DNA from: Chlorophyllum brunneum
Taxonomy: Eukaryota; Basidiomycota; Agaricomycetes; Agaricales; Agaricaceae
Reading direction: 5' to 3'
Assembly (NCBI GenBank): GCA_963576785.1
Contig: OY756140.1
Location: 496,001-560,000 of the forward strand
Length of the DNA: 64,000 nucleotides
In this document: piece by piece, positions 46,156 through 55,549 of the stretch
Position numbering within the stretch: position 1 is the stretch's first letter
Layout of the letters: every line of letters starts with the position of its first letter
Made by a program: the position numbers and the translations under genes
Notes under the pieces: model-generated
Seen by the model: the letters and a program-made list of their open reading frames with translations, nothing else
Database searches by the model: none
What the model was told of the DNA's origin: nothing

Positions 46156-48480
46156 CTAGCTACTGTGGTAGGAAGGAGGCGGCGTCGAGTACGACGTATG
46201 ACTGGTCACTGTAGATAAGTGACTGTTCGTTGTACTGAGTGGCATCGTCAAGTCAGTAGTGTCTAGCCTCAGGCGTTCTTTAGTTGATAGCTCTCCGGAT
46301 TGCGCCGAGTCATGTAATTGCCGAAGTTGGGCCTCAATTTGGCTCGCCAACTGTTCCAAAGCACTTCTCACGTCCTGGGCTTCTTCACTCACTGAATCCG
46401 TCTGCGTTTCCACTGGGTCTCTGAACGGATCATCACCTTGCCCTTCATCTCCCTGGCCATTCCGCACAACTGAACCTGGCGACCGCATGGATTCACTGGT
46501 CCCTGCGCTAATGGTTGGACTCTGCACCGAAGAAGGCTCACGGAAAGGCTGGGGTGTAAAAGATGGAATATGTAGTCGAGAGGCTTGAAGTGCCTGAGTT
46601 GGGTTGGTTTGGGTCGAGGTCCCAGACTGGTGGAGAACTTCATAATTCAGATTGGAGGTGGTCACTTTTTGGCGACGGTTGTATCTCAGAATGAAGAAGA
46701 CAACCAGACCCAAAATGATGAGGACGGCTGCTCCAGTGACGCCTCCAATGATGACCTTTGGTGTTCCGGTGCTCGAGCTGCGCGATGTTCAGAACTACTC
46801 AAGCTCAAAGTACAACGACCAACGAACCCGGTAGACCCAATTTGGGTGACAACCTCCGTCTGCGAAGTTATCGTTCGTGTTCCTGATGTGGTTATCCTCG
46901 TCACTGTGGTCTGGCGGTCTGACAAAGTCGTGGTCATGTCCGTCGTAAAGATACCCGCAGTAGTAAAGGTCGTCTGTGCGTTGAGAGTAGTGAAGGCTGT
47001 CTCGGCGTTCCCGTCATCAGTGGGACTGACAAAGACTGGGATTTCAGTGCTAGGACTGTGAGGTTGGGTGAGCTTGGATGTTGTGCGAGGAAGATAGAAA
47101 AAGCCAGCTTACGTCTGATCAGGCGAGGAGTCATGCTCAGGACTGGCAGTCGCCACAGGCTGTAATTGTGTGGTAGTGGCTGTCGGGGGAGCAGGGACCG
47201 GACCTGGTGAATTTACATTATGAAGAGGGGGTGGGGCTTGTGTTACAGGGTTGACAAGAGCTGATGTTACTGGCGGAGCTTGAGTATTAGGTGATATTGG
47301 GCGAGGCTTGGGATCGGATGGAGGTGGGTTCTGCTTGGGTCCAGGGACGTTAGCCGGGGGTGGCTCATTTTTGGGAGGGTTGTCCTTGGGCGCTGAAGGA
47401 GGGTTGTCCTTGGGAGGTTTGTCCTTGGGAGGTGAAGACGAGTTGTGCCCGGGACGCAGGGGTGGGTCATTCTTGGGAGGTGAAGGAGGGTCATACTTGG
47501 GAGGGTTGTCCTTGGGGGGTGAAGGAGGGTCGTGCTTGGGAGGGTTCTCCTTGGGAGGGTTGTCCTCAGGAGGGTTGCCCTTGGGAGGTGAAGGCAGGTC
47601 GTCCTCGGGAGGTGGGGGAGGGTAGTGCTTGGGAGGGTCGTCCTCAGGAGGCGGGGGACGGAATTTCTGGCCAGGTCTAGGGGATTTAGTAGCCGAGGGG
47701 GCCGGAGGACTTCCCGGGTTTGAGTATCTGCCCCCCGGTTTTGCAGAACCATTGTCACCGCCGTGACCATGACCGTCGATGTCGTTGATGCCGAAACCAG
47801 CCTTACTGCCCTGCCCAGGAGGTTTGATAGCACCTCCATGATCAATCGCATTCTTGATAGTGTCTCCCAGTTTATCGGCCACCTTCTTTGCATTCAGTTC
47901 ACCAGTGAACTGACTGAGCACACCCGCTATGATATTGCTGCCTTTGTTATTGGATTTGGGGTTGGGTTTCCTGCCATCTCCCTTGCCACCCTTTCCATTC
48001 TTTCCTCCGTTATCGTCCTCTTGTTTTGGGTTGAAGATACCTCCTAACACGCCCCCAAGTCCTAGCGGATCTCCTCCATCATGGCTGCCAGCACCAGTGT
48101 CACCTGTGTTACCACCATTGCCGTTTTTGTGACTATTATTACCCTGATTTCCGCTTCCATTACCTCCACTACTGTTGTGGTCACCAACCCCGTTGTTTGC
48201 ACCGCCTCCCTGAAGGGGAGGATCCTGCGTAGGTTTCGGGGGGCTGTTATGAGGACTGGGGTTTAGGCCCAAATGAGTCCTTTCTCCCGGAGACAGTGGG
48301 GAATGAGCATTTTTTTCATCGTCAGCCTGAAGTGTCGTCAGAGGTGAAAATATAACATACTTGTCATTCTCCTCCGTTACTACGGTAACAGTTTCGTTTT
48401 TCTTTACCCCTTGCTGGGGACCATTTGCTGAGGACCGTGGGGTGGTGGATCTTCGATTGCTCCGGGAATTGGGCTAATTG
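46156..48480 (-). CDS. M-family single-pass membrane protein with Pro/Lys-rich ectodomain (M3)
   Basis: Exons traced: about 48362-48480 (NETVTVVTEENDK), 47113 to about 48330, then to 47055, and the last, 46156 to about 46786. The second holds a Gly/Asn-rich region (NNGVGDHNSSGGNGSGN), then PPSPPKDNPPKYDPP-type repeats, then SPEHDSSPDQ. The third is Thr-rich (QTTFTTAGIFTTDMTTTLSD), using a shifted acceptor that keeps frame. The last contains the membrane helix (VIIGGVTGAAVLIILGLVVFFIL), RYNRRQK, and a tail with helix LEQLASQIEAQLRQLHDSAQ and a terminal PPSYHSS. The N-terminus was not established; a decayed-looking domain at 48.5-48.85 kb may be part of it. Likely plasma membrane or wall-associated. 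Confidence 0.6.
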
Positions 48481-48559
48481 AATCGTAAATCCTTTACATA
48501 ATGATGTACGAGATATTGTATACTCACCCTGATAAGCGACCGTAATACTGTAGGTCCCA

Positions 48560-48850
48560 TGTCCGTACACGGAAGGACTCGAAAATTCGAGCTGAATCAG
48601 AGAGCACAGTAGCTGAGGACCTGAGGAGCCCAAGGCTCTAATAGAGGCAGCTTCACACTCACGATGATTATATCTGTGGTCCAAGAAACTATCATAGCTG
48701 ATGTGCCAAAGAAGAGCGTGCCGTTGATCACATCCTCATTGACCATGCGGGCGAGGAACCGAAGAGTACCACATGAGGACAGTCGAATCAAGAACGGGGC
48801 TCGACAAAGCTGTTTCATTGATGGAAAGCAATCAATAGCTGGGTCGAAAC
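48560..48850 (-). repeat. Dispersed block near M-family loci
   Basis: One of five similar stretches (others about 15450-15660, 40980-41260, 45390-45625, 55230-55510). Shared words include gattatatctgt and ccaagaaac. Encodes parts of a possible ectodomain (for example VYGHGTYSITVAYQG) but with frame breaks, so probably a relic of shared 5' exons. Confidence 0.5.
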
Positions 48851-48899
48851 AAATCAACCTGTTCAAATGCACCGCATAAGCGCCACAGCCCATCAATCC

Positions 48900-49115
48900 G
48901 GATGATACGTATTGTCCAAGTGTTGCTAAATCGCATACCCCATCTGAATGTTGGTCATATTCTAGGAAGGATCATAGCGGCATCCATGTTGACAACACCG
49001 GATGAACACTGGATGAAGGAGAGAAGAAATGCCTTGGTAGCCGTGATCTTTTCTGCCGGCCGGATTCAAGGATGGCGTATGGGAGTCCACTTCCGACGAC
49101 AGCGCACTGGGCCCC
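48900..49115 (-). pseudogene. Relic of an M-family tail exon, cut by block B'
   Basis: Matches the tail region of the 55.5 kb gene (55600-55830): ccatctga..gttgg, gccttggtagc, tttctgccgg, gattcaag and gagtccact occur in the same order. It stops exactly where B' begins at 49116. Confidence 0.75.
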
Positions 49116-50642
49116 TGCTAAGAGGTTTGTAAGATTGGCTAATAGTTTCTAGGTTATGGAGATTGTCAACAAAGCAAGATTACCCCGTGGAACGGCTTCT
49201 ATCTTCATGAAGTGGGAATGCCCCGCTACTCAATACTCAGAGCTAGATACTCACCTAGCGCCTTGCAGCATTGAAGATGGTCAATATGTCACCTCCGCCG
49301 TCCGCCTTGGATCAAGAGCAGACACATTCTACGAATACTTACTGTATGTCTTTGTATCTCAAAACTCTCCTCACGAGCTCACCATTTGCCAGGAAACAAT
49401 ATATTCAAATTGTAGGGTGTCCTCCCAGGTCGCACTTCATCCCTAACTGAGCTTTGATGTTAGAATTACACGGAATCAATGTACGAACAAGTAAGTATTT
49501 TACAACACTCTTCAGTCTGCCCCACCGATTTACACCGGGCCTAGATGTATCTCGATTCTATGACCTCCATTCAAGAACATCTCTTCCAAAAAACCAGAGC
49601 GGGAGGGTATACCTACACATCCGAGCTCCAACCCGAACAACACGAAAACGGCGAAATGTGTGTCTATTTTCACCACTCCTTCCTCTACCAAAATTCAAAT
49701 CCACACAATTCCTGGCGCCTCGTCCCAAAACAAGACCACTTAACCTGCTTCCTCGCTGGCTCACTCATGCTTGGCGCAGTATTCGCCGACCCCCAGGCCC
49801 CCCGCGACAAAATCTCGCGTCCTCCCAGTCCAGACCAACTTTCCGAGCACGGCCTACTCGATTGGAAGTCCGGTTCTGAACTCCTGAAAACGTGTTTGCA
49901 TACACACGATACCGCTACGTACGCTTAGTACCAAGTGGCTTTTTTCTTTTCTTGACTGATGTATGTGTGGGATGACACAGTGGTTTGTCCCCTGAAATTG
50001 TACACTTCAGGATACTAAGCGGGGGGATGGACGAAATACTCAATACTCCCCCAGATTGGTACATTAAGGGCGCTCGGTACGACAAACTCTTTCATCTTGA
50101 ATTTCGTCCAAGCTCACATTTGGACAGTCCAGGGGAACTACCACCATACAATGCGCACTACATGCTTCGGTGAGTACTCCATTTACCATCTTCCGTAACC
50201 CCTCGGACAATACTTTCCTCCCAGCCCGGAAACCGTGGAATCGCTATTCATAGCCTATCGCTTAACGGGCGATGAACGCTACGGAGAACGGGGATGGGAT
50301 ATTTTTCAAGCGATTGAGAAGCACTGTCGCATTGACAGTGGTGGATATACTACTATTATCAATGTAGATGAGATACCGACTAGGAAAGAAGACAAGATGG
50401 AGACCTTTTTCCTGGTAGGTTTCGGCTGCCTGTGTGTGTATGAAGAAGGATATCTGATGTGGGTAACCGCAGAGCGAAACTCTCAAGTACCTCTATCTGC
50501 TGTTTTCTGATGATGACGTCCTTCCGTTCGACCGTACGTGACCTGGTCTCCTGTTTCGCATCCCTGGCTAACCCATCCCTCAGGCTATGTTTTCAACACG
50601 GAAGCCCACCCTCTCCCGATATTCACTCCTGGTAATTCCTGA
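49116..50642 (+). pseudogene. GH47 mannosidase, 5'-truncated copy
   Basis: Starts inside the gene at the position equal to 32063 of the complete copy and runs to the stop (GNS at 50640-50642). The N-terminal anchor and about the first 1.1 kb of gene (with LDTMLIMGL and GTLQLEF) are absent. The C-terminal RPETVESLFIAYRLTGDERYGERGW and EAHPLPIF remain. Small indels occur near 50090. No catalytic domain can be completed, so it is non-functional. Confidence 0.88.
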
Positions 50643-50911
50643 CAAGTTCCGTGTCTCTGCGATGTATACCGCTGTATCAACAGTGAAAGTATTTCATTTT
50701 CGTTATGCATGCATCATAAGCATATGGGTTTGAAAGTGTCATACGATACAAAACATAACACCAGTAGCAGTGAATTGAAGAGGACGCGCGACATGTTACC
50801 GGAGTGCCAACAATCGAGTAAATACATTTGAGGGAGGATAGACGGCTTACACCTTCGCCCATTCGCCCAGGTATACATGCCAAGTGGATGATTAATGCGA
50901 AGTCGAGTCGT

Positions 50912-51833
50912 TTACTCATCTTCCTCTTCACCATCATCACCGCCCTTGGCAGCAGCAGCAGCACGCTTGCGCTTGACACGACCGGGACGACCACCGCCGT
51001 ATGGCGAGGTAAGAGCAAAGTCGATGTGCTTTTGGGAGTCGAGACGGACGACGAATGAGGGAACATTGACGATTTGTTTGCCAACACTAAAACCATTTCA
51101 TGATCAGGTTGGACATAAGATCAACAAGCTGGGTACTCACCGAATGTGCCTTTGCCTGATCAACACACGAGCATGGTGGATACTCTTAGCGAGACCACTC
51201 TTGAACACCTGAGTCTGCAACCTCCTCTCCAAGAAATCCTCAATCTTCAAAGCCAACACGTAATCGAGACGCATGCGGCTCTCGTCGAGGACACCGATAC
51301 GGACCAATCGGCGGATTAGGGCATTACCCTCAAAGAGACGCTTGGGATCTTTGTTGTCGAGCTTGAGAAGCTCACGAGCAGCACGACGAATTTTGGAGAA
51401 GATGAGAGCGATACGCTAGCTTTCACGCTTGTTACGGAGATCGTATTCGCCGGCAAGTTTTGATTCAATGGCATCAGAACGCAATGACTGCGGAAGAAGA
51501 GGTAATGTACCTTGAGCTCGGCATCGAGACGAGCGGACTCGAAAGGTCGACGGGGGACCTTGTAACTAGATCATCCATGATTGCACGAACTCAAAGGTTC
51601 GATTCATTTGCGTATAGCACCAAGATAATATGGTCGTATAACGTAAAAGATCATGGGAATGGGGGGCACAAATTGGCATGAAGCAAGTCAGCGCTGTGCA
51701 CACCCTCCACCTGCGGTGGATCTTGAGGATTAGATATCTGTTACTCACGTCTTGCTGTGATTCCTCGGGGCCCTGGAAGCAAGTCGCGTCAGCGCAACGG
51801 TGCCAGTGGCTGCAGAAGACGTTACCTGGGCAT
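50912..51833 (-). pseudogene. uS4 second copy with premature stop
   Basis: All five exons and splice sites of the 29351-30272 gene are recognisable. In the conserved KREIWR motif the codons ATC TGG are changed to AGC TAG, giving a stop at 51416-51418 about 45 codons into the protein, before the S4 RNA-binding domain. The remaining frame downstream is open and the C-terminus intact, so the damage is recent. Confidence 0.88.
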
Positions 51834-52202
51834 TTTGTTAGATTTTCACCTTCGGAAGGACTTGCTGCTGGGTGGACAAGGTCCTGACTGGCGGTGGACC
51901 CTACTCAGAATTTGAAGCACAGCCACAACTATACAGCTGACAGCAGCCACCCGGAATTTGCCGACCCTCCCTCGCTCTGTATTGACGATCCTCAGCACAC
52001 TCGACAAGACTCCGGCCTCCTGTTCAACGGTGAGTAAAAATCCCTGTTGGAAGGCTGAACCTATACTGATTCGTTGTACCCGTCGTGTGCCCTGCTCTCA
52101 TACTCGCAAACTCTATTATACTGGCGGTTCTTGGGACTGGAATGATTGGATGGGTGATTGTGTTGGACGAGAACAGACTCTTAACACTCTCCTCGAGACA
52201 AG

Positions 52203-52851
52203 ATGCCGCACTCGTTCGGTTACCGCGCGCGTACGCGCCACATGTTCAAGCGTGGCTTCAAGGGTGCGTAGCTTTACATTCTGAAATAATAATACCTCTC
52301 ATATGAAAGATGATACGTTTAGAGCACGGCCCTATCAAATTGTCAACCTACTTGACCAACTTCCGGATTGGTGACACTGTAGACATCAAGGCCAATGCTG
52401 CTCAGCAAAAGGGCATGCCCCACAAATTTTACCAGGGTATGGCTTATATCTGCTTTTAGAAAAGCGTATACGCTTATCTGGGTTTATCCTAGACGAACCG
52501 GCATCATCTACAATATAACACCATCAGCCGTTGGTGTCATCGTCTACAAGGTTGTCGGCAACCGTTACATGGAGAAGCGTGTCAACATCCGTGTCGAGCA
52601 CATCAGGCACTCAAAGTGCCGTCAGGAGTTCCTTGACCGAGTAAAGGCCAACCATGACGCACACGCCGCTGCTAGGGAGAAGGGCGGTAAGTTTAGTGTC
52701 ATCCTGTTTCGTTAATGTTTATTCATTTATCGCGTCAGAGCGTGTTAGCCTCAAGCGCAAGCCTGCCACTCCTCGGGCAGCCCGTGTCGTGTCGATCACC
52801 AACAACGCCCCTCAAACCATGAGACCCGTGCCATACGAGACAACGATCTAA
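52203..52851 (+). pseudogene. eL21 second copy with one-base deletion at exon 2 end
   Basis: Exon 1 (52203-52263) and exon 2 from 52323 are as in the intact gene, with changes DTV for DIV and Q for H near KFY. At the exon 2 end the intact copy reads ACCATGGGTATGG (minus strand), this copy ACCAGGGTATGG. One base is lost, so exon 2 has 114 instead of 115 nt, and splicing at GTATGG shifts exons 3 and 4 (IIYNIT, VSLKRKP, ETTI) out of frame. A single-base call could be a sequence error; otherwise the copy is dead. Confidence 0.72.
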
Positions 52852-53143
52852 AAGGCTAGAGGTTGGGAGTGGCCGTGGTACTATGCGGTGTGGTCCGTTT
52901 GTCTTATTGGCTACGCTTTTCTTCCTTATGCATTCTTCTCCTGCATACGTCTTTCCACGCACAAATGTTGACATAACATGGCCATATGCATATATCGCGA
53001 CACTCAATCTCGCGGTATTAATATTCTGTGGATAATCTGAGAGACATCCGAATAAGCCACCACGCGGCACCGAATAGATGAGTTCCTGATGGACTCTGGT
53101 GGAAACTGATGATAAGATTATCAACCGAGGCAGCAGCAGCTTC

Positions 53144-53220
53144 TTTTACATGATGCAACGTCCGGCAATAGCTCCTCCAGTAAGTTGGCTATATAAACGT
53201 CATTATTTGCAGAGAAAGCG
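53144..53220 (+). pseudogene. Fossil fragment of the TauD dioxygenase
   Basis: About 75 bases (from tttacatgatgcaacgtcc to tttgcagagaaag) match the minus strand at about 26633-26709: the end of exon 4 (MQRPAIAPP), the donor gtaagttggc and most of intron 4. It lies directly after the end of B'. Confidence 0.85.
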
Positions 53221-53354
53221 GTATTCAGTCACATTTGGTGGTCTATAACTTTTGTCTCACTTTGCCCATCACCCAAGGCTCCACCACTGAATCTGATTTT
53301 AGTCTTCTTGACTCCTACAACACCAGTGGTTCCTCCAGCTCCATTTTGTGTGCT

Positions 53355-54972
53355 ATGTCCATGAATGAGACTGACTTCTACTACTTCGGCATCTCCCCTT
53401 CCGTACTTCGAAGCAGCCCTGGGTCAAGCCCACTGGGCCTGAGGCATATCCCCGCCTGAAGCAGCTTTGTCCTGTCTATGTGCACCGGTTGAATGACCTT
53501 TGGGACACTATTGGTCCCCAGGTCGTTGATCTTCTGGACCAGCACAAGATCCTCTTCTCTTCGGTTGATGTTCGTTTTGCCTCAGCTATGGATGAAGGTG
53601 TTGTGATCAGTCCTGTAGTCTTGTGGATTGGTATTCCTCCTGACAGTCTCAGTGGCGAGCGTGCCTCCGACTTGGCTAATGCTTTGCTCAACATTCTTGG
53701 AAGTCACAACATTCATGATGTCGATATCGAGTTTAGAGAATCAGTTTACCACCGCTTAACTGGCCCGGAGCTCCATGCACCGGTTGAAAATTATGACGCA
53801 ACCAAGAATATTATCGACCCTCTCACTACATCTCTCAGCCTCCCCATCTCTAATGCCAAACCGCCTCATTGCCAAGGCACTCTTGGTTTCTACTTTGCTG
53901 AAGGTGGTGAGAGCCAGGATATTTTGGCTGTTACTGCCCGCCACGTCCTTTTCCCACAAGACGAGACTAATAGCAATTACATCCGTACCAACATCAGTAT
54001 GCCTCGCAAGGACGTACTCCTCATGGGCACCAAGGCCTGGGATGACTTCCTTGTATCTGTTCAGGCTGAGAGAGGAAATTTGGTCATTGCAGCGGAAGTC
54101 CACCAGGACTCAATCAGGAGATTGGAGATGAAGGCGGAAGGCACTACTGCTGCTGCCAGAAAAGCTGAGATAATGCTTGAGGAGGTCAGGAAGCTGTTGA
54201 AGACGATGGACGAGGCGATGGATGAGCTTGAAAAGTTCTATGTGACGACGAAAAGGGATTGGTCCAACCCCACCCAGCGCATCTTTGGACATGTCATCCG
54301 CTCCCCTCCCATCTCTGTTGATACCCCTCCATATGGCTTTACCAAGGACTTTGCCATCATCAAGCTTGACAAGGACAGGTTCAAGAGTGTCGAGGGGCCC
54401 ATGAATGTCTTGGACTTAGGTGTGTTCTGATTCATCTCACCAAAACCATCCTAACCATTTGTATCTACCCAGGGCCAGAGATCGACAGTGTCAAGTTCAC
54501 GCACATGATGTTCCCCCGCATTGACACCCAGCCAGGGTTCAAGTACCCCAGCAACCGCCTCCTTCAGCTTGGAGGTATTATTCCAGAAAACCTCCTACGC
54601 CGCCCTGACATGCTCGACATCAACAACGAAGCTTGCCTCTTCGTCGTCAAGCGCGGTCTGACCACTAAGACCACCATCGGCAGAGCCACCGGTATCTTCT
54701 CCTATGTCAGGGAGTACTTCCCCAACAAAACCACTCAGACGTCCAAGGAATGGGCGATCCTGCCCTACGGCAAGGAGTCCGGAGTGTTTTCTAAGGGCGG
54801 AGACTCGGGGTCAGTTATCGTCGACCGTCATGGACACTTCGGTGGCCTCCTCACTGGCGGTACTGGTGAACCGCCGTATTCCGATGTCACTTACGCAACG
54901 CCATTCTTCTGGCTCTGGCCTATCATCAAGACCATGTACCCCAACGCGCACCTCTACCCCACCATCAATTAG
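53355..54972 (+). CDS. Trypsin-fold serine protease-like protein with coiled-coil insert
   Basis: Main frame from about 53414 to 54419, intron 54420-54472, exon 54473-54972 (ends YPTIN). Reads KQPWVKPTGPEAYPRLKQLCPV, a conserved N-terminal domain, then the candidate triad: His in LAVTARHVLFP, Asp in TKDFAIIKLDKDRF, Ser in KGGDSGSVIVDRHGHFGGLLTGG. Between His and Asp lies a helical coiled coil (AAARKAEIMLEEVRKLLKTMDEAMDELEKF). The likely start MSMNETDFYYFGISPSV at 53355 is in another frame. The shift (one base short or two too many) falls near 53395-53420, so the N-terminus is broken or mis-sequenced. No signal peptide; probably intracellular. Confidence 0.75.
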
Positions 54973-55549
54973 GTGCTTCAACGTCCACAAGTCGGAGCTA
55001 TCTCAGTTCGTCAGATGCAGTGATGAGTACCGGGTGAGAATTGTAGGAAGGCGAGTGTCGCGGTGATGAAGATGGTGATTAACTAGATTTTGTAATATTT
55101 CCTCGCGAGGCCCAAGTGGCAGAATAGGCATTTCTTCTAACTTCAGGTGTCATTCAAGAGATGAAAATATGCAACATTCTCTTCTCCTGTACCACTGTAA
55201 CGATTTGATTCTCTTTTGTCCCTTGTGAAGCCGCCTCTACGGGGGCCTGAGGCTCCTCATCCACTCCCTTGTTCTCTTTTTTTTTCCGAGTCTTTACAGA
55301 GTTTTATTCACGGTCGTCGAACGGGGTGGGCATACGTTATCCCATTATTAAAAAAAATTACCGTTCGGTTAGCCTGGTATCCGTCGAGATTATATTTATG
55401 ACACAAGAAACAAGCGTAGCTGATCTCCCATGGAAAATTGTGCCATTGAGAACATCCTCATCGACTGTGAGGGCGGGGTTAAATTGCGAACGAGGCTCGA
55501 CAATGTCGTTTCATTAATGAAATGCGATTAATAGTCGGTCCTGACCAAA
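54973..55549. other. Intergenic with a rearranged dispersed block
   Basis: The block of about 200 bp seen near other M loci occurs here at 55230-55510 in two pieces of opposite orientation. No gene supported. Confidence 0.45.

Larger units (their letters stand above)
49116..53143 (-). repeat. Inverted segmental duplication, block B' (pairs with 28030-32063)
   Basis: Inverse copy of B: partial GH47, uS4, promoter, eL21, 3' flank. The left border abuts an M-family tail relic; the right border continues directly into a fragment of TauD exon 4/intron 4 at 53144-53220, with about 1.3 kb of the source between them missing. Confidence 0.92.

Noticed and set aside
4451..53220. Blocks A/A' and B/B' as pure haplotype misassembly
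   Set aside because: Specific lesions in most second copies, a truncated GH47, interleaved order and a fossil TauD fragment fit old duplication better; still listed as something to check with reads.
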